In this document: in pieces, positions 1 through 5,001 of the stretch
Numbering within the stretch: position 1 is the stretch's first letter
Layout: the number at the start of each line of letters is the position of its first letter
Assembly (NCBI GenBank): GCA_020848855.1
Contig: JADLHH010000248.1
Location: 1 to 5,624, forward strand
Origin: Anaerolineae bacterium
Lineage (GTDB): Bacteria; Chloroflexota; Anaerolineae; Aggregatilineales; Phototrophicaceae
Direction of reading: 5' to 3'
DNA length: 5,624 nt
Program-made: the position numbers and the translations under genes
Notes under the pieces: generated by a model
The model's input: only the letters and a program-made list of their open reading frames with translations
What the model was told of the DNA's origin: nothing
Databases searched by the model: none

Positions 1-839
1 CGCTGAATGCCGTACTTGTACAGATAGGTCGCAATCAGCTCGCTGGCGTTGACTGGTCCGCCTTCGGTCATCACCCAGACCAGCACGAACTGCTGGAACG
101 AGCCAAGCACCGACAGGAAAACGGTCAGCCGGATCGTGCTGCCGAGCAGCGGCAGGGTGATGTGCCGCAGCACGTTGCGCTCGGTCGCGCCGTCGACGCG
201 GGCGGCGTCTTCGAGATCCGCCGGGATGCTTTGCAGCCCCGCCATGTACAAGATCATGTGGAAACAGAAATACTTCCACGTCAGCACGGCGAAATAGGCA
301 TACAGCACGATGCTACGCTCTCCCAGCCAGCCAACCGGCTGATAATTGGGAATGAACGCGCCGAACACGGCATTGAGCAGAGCGCCGGGGTTCGGACTCA
401 GCACAGAGCGCCAGATGAGCGCCGTGATCACTTCCGAGAAGACGTAGGGGACGAATAACACCAGACGAAAGAAACGTTTGCCGTGCAAATGCCCGCGACC
501 AACCAGCAGCGCCAGCCCCAGAGCAATCGGAAGCTGGATCGTCAGCGACAGGATCATGATGATGAAGCTGTGCGACAGCGCCTGCTGAAACACACCGTGA
601 TTGAGCAGCCGGGAGTAATTGCCAAAGCCGACGAAGTCGGTCAGTGCGCCAAAACCCTGCCAGTCATACAGGCTAAACACCGCCGACTGGACAATCGGCA
701 GGAGTACAAACGCCAGAAACAATATCATGCCGGGAAGGGTGAACATCACGATCAGCAGGGTTTTGCTCCACTGACGGCGCTGTCGATCCCGGTGTGCTTG
801 TTCGTAGGAGGTGGGCAAGACACGGAAACGTGCAGACAT
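1..839 (-). CDS. CUT1-type ABC sugar transporter permease (MalF/UgpA-like), 3' end outside window
   Basis: This is an inner-membrane permease subunit of a carbohydrate-uptake ABC importer, partner of the binding protein encoded just upstream. The first 279 residues are visible and the frame runs off the left edge; the family is usually about 290-320 residues, so only the last membrane segment and tail are missing. A charged cytoplasmic N-terminus (residues 1-26) precedes a hydrophobic segment at about 28-50. Further membrane segments appear at about 88-113, 126-146, 177-200 and 236-258. The ATPase-contacting EAA loop is clear at 210-230: EDAARVDGA, then ITLP. The SLYDW and GFGNY motifs near 56-75 are typical of MalF/UgpA-type subunits. 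The start is well fixed: an in-frame TGA lies 15 nt upstream and ATG is the first start after it. The ribosome site is weak (GAAGAG, 848-853). The 128-nt gap from the binding-protein gene carries a large stem-loop. The substrate is unknown. Confidence 0.93.
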   Translation of the reverse strand, partial: MSARFRVLPTSYEQAHRDRQRRQWSKTLLIVMFTLPGMILFLAFVLLPIVQSAVFSLYDWQGFGALTDFVGFGNYSRLLNHGVFQQALSHSFIIMILSLTIQLPIALGLALLVGRGHLHGKRFFRLVLFVPYVFSEVITALIWRSVLSPNPGALLNAVFGAFIPNYQPVGWLGERSIVLYAYFAVLTWKYFCFHMILYMAGLQSIPADLEDAARVDGATERNVLRHITLPLLGSTIRLTVFLSVLGSFQQFVLVWVMTEGGPVNASELIATYLYKYGIQ

Positions 840-892
840 GAATCGATCTCTTCATTTAGCTATAAAGACGCGCGGTGTTGGGGCAGTCGGGT

Positions 893-947
893 GGAAGATG
901 GGGAGATACGCCAGCCGAGAGGATTAGCGGCGATCCCCTCATCTTCC
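893..947 (-). promoter_or_regulatory. Intercistronic imperfect inverted repeat (large stem-loop) between binding-protein and permease genes
   Basis: The arms GGAAGATGGGGAGAT (893-907) and ATCCCCTCATCTTCC (933-947) pair at 13 of 15 positions, plus one possible G-U and one A-C mismatch in the minus-strand RNA. Inside, CGCC (909-912) pairs with GGCG (929-932), extending the stem. In the minus-strand transcript it starts about 20 nt after the binding-protein stop. No U-tract follows (the next bases are ACCCGAC), so it is not a classical terminator. By analogy with malE-malF intercistronic structures it may protect the upstream mRNA and lower permease yield; that role is inference. Confidence 0.6.
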
Positions 948-967
948 TTGCCAGAGTCTAGGGACTG

Positions 968-2266
968 CTACAGATCGAGTGCTGCTTCATCCTCAATCAT
1001 CTGAGCGGCTTCTTCCGGCGTCAGCGTCTCGGCAAAGATACCCTGAACCGCGTCATTGACCGTGCCAGCCAACGCGGGCGGCAGGAATTGATCGTAATAC
1101 AACTGGAAGTAAGGCGCATTGTCGCGCTGATCGACGATGCTCTGGAAGAGCGGGTCGTTCGCAAAGGCGCTCTCGGTGCCCTTGACCACCGGAACGATTC
1201 CCTCGACGTCCACCGGCGCACCCGCCAACTGATTCTCTGCGGAGAGGGTGAACCTGACGAAATCAACCGCCTCGTCCGGCGCATCCTTGCCGAACGCCCA
1301 GCCGTCGCCGCCACCAAATGCGTCATTCGGGTTGCCCGCGCCGCCTTCGACCATCGGGAAGGGGAACAAGCCAAGATTTTCGAGACCGATACCTTCGCCG
1401 CTGGCGCTGTACTGCGCCTGCGCATTAGGCGCCCACTGCCCCATCAAAATCATGGCGGCTTTCCCGTCGCCGAAATAACCTTCCGAGTCGTTATGACCCA
1501 TTCCGAGGAATCCATTCGGGAAGGGCTGCAAATCGACCAGTTCCTTGAGACGCTCACCCGCTTCGACAAACGGAGCGTCGGCAAACGAGCCGGTGCGGTC
1601 GTAAGCAGCCAGGAAGCCCGCCTGACCACCGATGCGGGTCGCCAGATAGACCCACCAGAAATGCCCTGTCCACGTCTCAGCCTCACCCAGCGAGATCGGG
1701 GTAATGCCAGCATCCTTGAGCGTCTGAACCGTGGCGAGAAATTCCGTCCAGGTCGTCGGCAGCTCGGTGATGCCCGCCTGCTCGAACAACTGCTTATTGT
1801 AGAACAAACCAACCAAGCCCCAGGTGCGCGGCACGCCGTAGTATTCGCCGTTCTGACCGTACAGCTCCAGCGCTGCCTGAGCCGAGAAGGTGTCTTTCCA
1901 CTCGTTATTGTTGCCGGTGAGTTCCGGCGCGATATTGCGCGTCAGACCATTCTGAGCATACGTCCACAGGACGGCACCGCCCCAGCTCTGGAAGATATCG
2001 GGAATATCGGTGCCAGACTGCATGACGGTCGCAAGCTTCGGCTTGAAATCGGCATTATCAAGAACGGTAATGTTGAAGGTGACGTTGGGGTGCATCGCCG
2101 TATACTGATCGGCGAGTCCCTGCCAGTAAGCCTGTCCATGATCGCTGGTGCTGATGTGCCACCAGTCGATTACCACCGGGTCTTGCGCCGAAGCCACGCC
2201 AATGGACATCCCCAACACCAGCGTCAGCACGGTGACGAGGACCGCAAAACGAAGACTCTTACGCAT
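968..2266 (-). CDS. Extracellular solute-binding protein, family 1 (CUT1 ABC sugar importer)
   Basis: This is a secreted substrate-capture protein for the ABC importer whose permease follows. It has 432 residues, normal for family 1 (MalE/UgpB-like) binding proteins. Residues 1-27 form a Sec signal: basic start MRKSLR, hydrophobic core, and an ASA|QD cleavage site after A27. There is no lipobox Cys, so it is not an obvious lipoprotein. The mature protein begins with VVIDWWHIS, a typical family-1 start in which aromatic residues may line the sugar site. Next come YTAMHPNVTFNITVLDN, TDIPDIFQSWGG (about 85-96) and, later, GKAAMILMGQWAP, the usual conserved segment of the second lobe. AGGAG with a preceding A (2276-2281) sits 9 nt before ATG, a good ribosome site that supports this start. 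It lies 137 bp downstream of the regulator gene on the same strand. I saw no convincing promoter of its own in that gap, so read-through from the regulator promoter is possible. Ligand identity cannot be inferred. Confidence 0.95.
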   Translation of the reverse strand: MRKSLRFAVLVTVLTLVLGMSIGVASAQDPVVIDWWHISTSDHGQAYWQGLADQYTAMHPNVTFNITVLDNADFKPKLATVMQSGTDIPDIFQSWGGAVLWTYAQNGLTRNIAPELTGNNNEWKDTFSAQAALELYGQNGEYYGVPRTWGLVGLFYNKQLFEQAGITELPTTWTEFLATVQTLKDAGITPISLGEAETWTGHFWWVYLATRIGGQAGFLAAYDRTGSFADAPFVEAGERLKELVDLQPFPNGFLGMGHNDSEGYFGDGKAAMILMGQWAPNAQAQYSASGEGIGLENLGLFPFPMVEGGAGNPNDAFGGGDGWAFGKDAPDEAVDFVRFTLSAENQLAGAPVDVEGIVPVVKGTESAFANDPLFQSIVDQRDNAPYFQLYYDQFLPPALAGTVNDAVQGIFAETLTPEEAAQMIEDEAALDL

Positions 2267-2357
2267 CGTTTGTAGCTCCTTGGAAAACTAAAGGTAAATG
2301 TGGCGAATATCCTCTTTTCCTCTTCGGTTACTGCCGATTTGCTCGCTCCTTTCTGCA

Positions 2358-2405
2358 CGCCTGACGGGTCGCCTGACGGTTCGCCTTTTGGTACGCCGAT
2401 CGTTC
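2358..2405. repeat. Degenerate 12-bp tandem repeat (four units)
   Basis: Four consecutive 12-bp units begin with CGCC: CGCCTGACGGGT, CGCCTGACGGTT, CGCCTTTTGGTA and CGCCGATCGTTC. The first two differ at one base; the third and fourth are progressively diverged, and the fourth reaches into the regulator stop codon. The array lies between the LacI-type gene and the binding-protein gene. The period is a multiple of three, and the frame following the regulator stop is open across it. That fits slippage in a former coding tail, but it could also be chance or a regulatory spacer. Confidence 0.5.
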
Positions 2406-3435
2406 AGGAACGGTGCGCCTGAGGCGCCCGCCCGGTCGATTGACGGATGATCAACTCAGTCGGAAGTTCGCGCCGGGGATTGAGGACGGTGCGCCTTTGA
2501 AGCACGGTGACCAGCATTTCGAGCGCGGCTTCCCCCATCGCCGCCATCGGCTGGCGGATGGTTGTCAACGGGGGGTACACCTGCGATGCCATGGCGATGT
2601 CGTCAAAGCCGATGATCGACAGATCGCGCCCAATTGCCAGCCCGGACGCCTTCGCCGCGTCCATCACGCCGAATGCCATCAGGTCGTTCGACGCGATGAT
2701 CGCCGTCGGGGGTTTCTCAAGCTGAAGCAGCGCCCACCCCTGCCGGAACCCGACCGGCTGGGAGAAATCGCCCTCGCGCACGAGGTCGGCATCGAACGGC
2801 AGCCCCACTTCAGCCAGCCCATCCCGATAACCCTGCAGGCGGTCGTGCGAGCAGGCGATGTCCATGCGCCCGGTGATGAAGCCGATCCGCTCGTGCCCCA
2901 GCGCGAGCAGGTGGCGCATGGCATCCAGAATGCCTTTTCGATTGGTCGCGGTGATGCTGGGTTCGTTGCCGGTGTTGCTGTGGTGGTCGATGATGATGTA
3001 GTGAATGTCGTAGGCTTTCAAATCCTGCACGATGAGTTCGTAATCGCGCGGGACGACCATCAGCACGCCGTCGACATTGAAATTGCCGAGCAGCGACAGG
3101 TAGTAATTGGTGCGCTGGGAATAATCGACCGTGCCCTGGGTGAAGAGCATCAGCCCGTAATTCAGGCGCTCGGCTGCCCCCGAAACCCCCCGCAGGATTT
3201 CGCCCATGTAGGTTGTCGTGATGTCGGGGATGAGCAGCCCAATAACGTGGTTGCTGCTGGAACGCACCCGCTGTGCCGGGTTCGCCACGTAGCCTAGCTC
3301 TTCGACCACGTCGAGGATGCGCTGACGTGTTTTCTCCGAAACGCCCGCCTGCCCGTTCAGCACGCGGGAGACACTCATTTTAGATACGTTCGCACGTTCG
3401 GCAACATCGGCTATCGTAATATGTAACTTTTGCAT
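2404..3435 (-). CDS. LacI/GalR-family transcriptional regulator
   Basis: This is a cytoplasmic, probably dimeric, DNA-binding regulator that normally responds to a sugar or pathway metabolite. It has 343 residues, the family norm. The helix-turn-helix is at residues 6-27 (ITIADVAERANVSKMSVSRV), followed by LNG, the SEKTRQRIL helix and ELGYVANP. The hinge (QRVRSSSNHV, 55-64) is unusual: it looks one residue shorter than the common ARSLRxxxSxx pattern, with Val where the minor-groove Leu usually sits. The periplasmic-binding-protein-like sensor starts at IGLLIPDI (65). It shows HDRLQGY (197-203, with the commonly effector-binding Arg199), ASNDLMAFGVMDA (248-260), GFDDI (276-280) and PLTTIRQP (289-296). 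The ribosome site is weak (AGG 7 nt before ATG). It lies between a divergent dehydratase operon and the co-directional transporter genes, so it probably controls both and itself (inference from context and putative operators). Confidence 0.95.
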   Translation of the reverse strand: MQKLHITIADVAERANVSKMSVSRVLNGQAGVSEKTRQRILDVVEELGYVANPAQRVRSSSNHVIGLLIPDITTTYMGEILRGVSGAAERLNYGLMLFTQGTVDYSQRTNYYLSLLGNFNVDGVLMVVPRDYELIVQDLKAYDIHYIIIDHHSNTGNEPSITATNRKGILDAMRHLLALGHERIGFITGRMDIACSHDRLQGYRDGLAEVGLPFDADLVREGDFSQPVGFRQGWALLQLEKPPTAIIASNDLMAFGVMDAAKASGLAIGRDLSIIGFDDIAMASQVYPPLTTIRQPMAAMGEAALEMLVTVLQRRTVLNPRRELPTELIIRQSTGRAPQAHRS

Positions 3436-3453
3436 TGTTTAACCTAAATACGT

Positions 3454-3486
3454 GACCATAACGTTACATGATCGGTAGAATAACGT
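3454..3486. promoter_or_regulatory. Putative LacI-family operator sites (TAACGTTA and TAACGT half-match)
   Basis: A perfect 8-bp palindrome TAACGTTA (3459-3466), with the CG centre typical of LacI-family operators, is flanked by arms GACCAT (3454-3459) and ATGATC (3468-3473), which match as an inverted repeat at 5 of 6 positions but are offset by one base. A second TAACGT lies at 3481-3486, with its centre 22 bp away, about two helical turns. The first site falls just downstream of the predicted start of the regulator transcript and the second overlaps its -10. This arrangement suits autorepression. The assignment to this regulator is inferred from position and palindrome type. Confidence 0.45.
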
Positions 3487-3505
3487 GGAATTCGCGTCGC
3501 GTCAA
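3477..3505 (-). promoter_or_regulatory. Predicted sigma-70-type promoter of the LacI-family regulator gene
   Basis: On the minus strand, -35 TTGACG (3505-3500) and -10 TATTCT (3482-3477) are separated by exactly 17 bp. Each hexamer differs from consensus at one or two positions. The expected start of transcription is near 3470, giving a leader of about 35 nt before the regulator ATG. It overlaps the TAACGT motif at 3481-3486. This is the best promoter match I found in the window. Confidence 0.6.
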
Positions 3506-3562
3506 GAACTGGCTGCAGCCACGCAGCCGCCGTCGAACTGGCGCGAAAATCGCCCGTTCCGG

Positions 3563-3568
3563 TATAGT
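3563..3568 (+). promoter_or_regulatory. Possible -10 element for the dehydratase operon
   Basis: TATAGT matches the -10 consensus at five of six positions and faces the dehydratase gene. No good -35 lies at 16-19 bp upstream (the sequence there is GC-rich), and there is no extended TG, so it would need an activator or be weak. If used, transcription would start near 3575 and leave a leader of about 185 nt. Confidence 0.25.
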
Positions 3569-3588
3569 TTGAGCATCGCTTGAATGTC

Positions 3589-3602
3589 GGCGATTCGTCG
3601 CC
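3589..3602 (+). promoter_or_regulatory. Leader stem-loop with UUCG loop
   Basis: GGCGA (3589-3593) and TCGCC (3598-3602) pair perfectly around TTCG (3594-3597), a 5-bp stem capped by a UUCG tetraloop sequence, although closed by A-U rather than the favoured C-G pair. It is followed by CCAAAAAC, not a U-tract, so it is not a terminator on the plus strand. It would lie near the 5' end of the predicted dehydratase leader. Confidence 0.35.
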
Positions 3603-3635
3603 CCAAAAACTGCTTACGTCAAAAAAGGTGTGGAA

Positions 3636-3671
3636 GCTGGCGGGCTGCAGAGCGTCGCCAGCAAAAGGAGG
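3636..3671 (+). promoter_or_regulatory. Leader stem-loop abutting a Shine-Dalgarno-like AAAAGGAGG
   Basis: GCTGGCG (3636-3642) and CGCCAGC (3656-3662) form a perfect 7-bp stem. An inner GCT (3644-3646)/AGC (3651-3653) pairing is also possible. AAAAGGAGG (3663-3671) follows directly. That sequence is an excellent ribosome-binding core, but the nearest ATGs are 18 and 22 nt away (3690 and 3694), farther than usual. The hairpin could stage or shield ribosome loading on the leader; the role is inferred. Confidence 0.4.
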
Positions 3672-3693
3672 AAGACCGCCCGATACGAGATGA

Positions 3694-3762
3694 ATGTCGC
3701 AGAACCCGGCTGCGGATACCCCATTATTCGCCCTAGACCCTAACAGAAAAGATTCAAAATGA
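3694..3762 (+). other. Possible 22-codon leader mini-ORF overlapping the dehydratase start (ATGA)
   Basis: An ATG at 3694 opens a 22-codon frame starting MSQNPAADTP and ending in TGA at 3760-3762, which shares bases with the dehydratase ATG (ATGA overlap). The dehydratase has no good ribosome site of its own, so termination-reinitiation coupling would explain its translation. Against this, the nearest strong AGGAGG is 22 nt from the mini-ORF start, and short overlapping frames arise by chance. The peptide resembles nothing I know. A competing 17-codon frame starts at 3690 and stops at 3741-3743. Confidence 0.25.
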
Positions 3763-4922
3763 AAATTACTGACGTACAAGCCTGTGTTATCGGGCGACAG
3801 GAAGCACACAGCGGCGGGAGCGTATGGACGTTCGTGCGCGTCTACACCGACGAAGGGATCGTCGGCACCGGGGAATGCAACTCCGGTGGACCCGGCTATT
3901 CAGGTTTCGCCAACAAGGAAGCCGTCCTGTCAATCAAGCCCTTTTTGATCGGTGAAGACCCGTTCAACGTGAATAAGATTTACGAGAAGCTGCGCCGCGT
4001 CGGTCGTTATGGCGGCTCGACCAAGCCCCCGCTGATCTTCGTCCTGACCGGCATCGACAACGCCCTGTACGACATCATGGGCAAGGCGCTCGGCGTGCCC
4101 GTCTACAAGCTGCTCGGCGGCAAATTCCGCGACCAGATTCGGCTGTACGCCGACTGTCACGCGGGCGAAAGCGACGACGCCCAAGCCTATGCCGAAAAAG
4201 CGCTGGAAGTGGTGGACATGGGCTTCAGCGCGGTGAAGTTCGACGTAGACAACACCGGCACGGGCAAGCTCGATGCATTCAACTGGACGGTCGGCGCGAA
4301 GGAGATGACGCACGTCATCGGCTTGATCGAGGGGATTCGCAACGCGCTCGGCTACGAAATCGACCTGGCAATCGACTGTCACGGTCAGTTCGACCTGCCG
4401 TCGGCGATCACGCTGGCGAAAGCCGTCGAGCCGCTCCGGCTGCTGTGGCTGGAAGAACCCGTTCCCGCCGAAAACATGGACGCGCTGGCTCAGGTGCGCT
4501 CGACCAGCAGCACGGTCATTTGCAGCGGCGAAAACCAGTACACCCGCTTCGAATTTCTGGAAATGTTCCTGAAGAAGGCGGTCGACGTGATCATGCCCGA
4601 CCTGGCGAAAGCAGGCGGCATCGCTGAAGGCAAGCGCATCGCCGACCTGGCGGACGCGCACTACATCCCGATCGCGCCGCACAACGTCTCGTCGCCGCTG
4701 GGGATGATGGCTGCCTGCCATGTGCTGGCATCGGTTCCCAACTTCCTGCTGCTGGAATTCCACGCCCTCAATATTCCCTGGTGGAATGACCTGTGCGACG
4801 GCGACAAGCCGTTCGTTGAGAGCGGGTTCATGACCGTCTCCGAACGCCCCGGCATCGGCGTCGAACTGAACGATGCCGCTGCCAAAACGCTGCTCTACAA
4901 GGGCGACACCTACTTCGATTGA
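3759..4922 (+). CDS. Enolase-superfamily sugar-acid dehydratase (mandelate racemase family, galactonate dehydratase-like)
   Basis: Probable cytoplasmic Mg2+-dependent dehydratase converting an aldonic or related sugar acid to a 2-keto-3-deoxy acid. It has 387 residues, usual for the family. The N-terminal capping domain (about 1-125) is followed by the TIM barrel. Metal ligands are D206 (in IDCHGQF), E232 (WLEEPV) and E258 (SGENQ). Catalytic His candidates are H208 and H308 (IAPHN), with D281 (PDLAKAGG) as partner and E333 (LLEFH). From memory, E. coli galactonate dehydratase uses D183, H185, E209, E235, D258, H285 and E310; all seven spacings are identical here, which argues for a working dehydratase of that subgroup. 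Substrate specificity is still open, so no gene symbol is given. An in-frame TAA at 3741 makes ATG 3759 the first possible start; the ribosome site is weak. The RraA-like gene follows after 79 nt on the same strand. Confidence 0.93.
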   Translation: MKITDVQACVIGRQEAHSGGSVWTFVRVYTDEGIVGTGECNSGGPGYSGFANKEAVLSIKPFLIGEDPFNVNKIYEKLRRVGRYGGSTKPPLIFVLTGIDNALYDIMGKALGVPVYKLLGGKFRDQIRLYADCHAGESDDAQAYAEKALEVVDMGFSAVKFDVDNTGTGKLDAFNWTVGAKEMTHVIGLIEGIRNALGYEIDLAIDCHGQFDLPSAITLAKAVEPLRLLWLEEPVPAENMDALAQVRSTSSTVICSGENQYTRFEFLEMFLKKAVDVIMPDLAKAGGIAEGKRIADLADAHYIPIAPHNVSSPLGMMAACHVLASVPNFLLLEFHALNIPWWNDLCDGDKPFVESGFMTVSERPGIGVELNDAAAKTLLYKGDTYFD

Positions 4923-4961
4923 AACGATCGCCACGACCGGTTACTTAAACTTTAGGCGTCA

Positions 4962-4978
4962 CCGTCGCCCGGCGGCGG
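4962..4978 (+). promoter_or_regulatory. Short intercistronic stem-loop before the RraA-like gene
   Basis: CCGTCG (4962-4967) pairs with CGGCGG (4973-4978), including one G-U pair, and an additional C-G closes a 3-nt loop. It is followed by GACAAGAG rather than a U-tract, so it is not an intrinsic terminator. It ends 9 nt before the ribosome site AAAGGAG (4988-4994) and may modestly tune the ratio of the two enzymes. Confidence 0.3.
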
Positions 4979-5001
4979 GACAAGAGCAAAGGAGCCAATA
5001 G

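Larger units (their letters stand above)
3436..3758. other. Divergent 323-bp intergenic control region
   Basis: No convincing protein gene is present on either strand. The left third (3454-3505) carries the regulator promoter and its putative operators. The middle (3511-3528) has a palindrome GGCTGCAGCC followed by another GCAGCC. The right half (about 3569-3758) would be a long 5' leader for the dehydratase gene, with stem-loops, an AAAAGGAGG sequence and a 22-codon mini-ORF. These parts are listed separately. I saw no tRNA, insertion-sequence end or CRISPR-like repeat here. Confidence 0.7.

Noticed and set aside
49..1004. Several plus-strand open frames in the first kilobase
   Set aside because: They mirror the permease and the intergenic hairpin; the minus-strand frame gives an unbroken permease with its EAA motif.
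1088..2275. 395-codon open frame on the plus strand, opposite the binding-protein gene
   Set aside because: It is fully antisense to a clear family-1 binding protein, its translation is rich in Arg, Gln and His with no recognisable domain, and it has the look of a GC-rich mirror frame.
2346..2352. AAAGGAG on the minus strand between regulator and binding-protein genes, as a ribosome site of a small gene
   Set aside because: No ATG, GTG or TTG follows at a usable distance.
2358..2405. CRISPR-like array
   Set aside because: The 12-bp units are directly abutting, without spacers, and are too short and diverged.
2415..2427. Palindrome GCGCC-TGA-GGCGC as a terminator of the regulator gene
   Set aside because: It lies inside the last codons of the gene, has a short stem and no following T-run on the minus strand.
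2413..3297. 294-codon open frame on the plus strand, opposite the regulator gene
   Set aside because: It is antisense to an intact LacI-family protein and its translation is compositionally biased without family resemblance.
3621..3662. Minus-strand terminator made from the 3636-3662 hairpin and the T6 run opposite 3621-3626
   Set aside because: The T-run is about 9 nt away from the stem rather than adjacent, and no minus-strand gene ends there.
3444..3809. 121-codon minus-strand open frame across the divergent control region
   Set aside because: It crosses the regulator promoter and the dehydratase start, and shows no recognisable domain.
3930..4934. 334-codon open frame on the minus strand, opposite the dehydratase gene
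   Set aside because: The plus-strand frame has all catalytic residues of the enolase superfamily, while the antisense product has repetitive Val/Asp/Gln/Arg composition and no domain.
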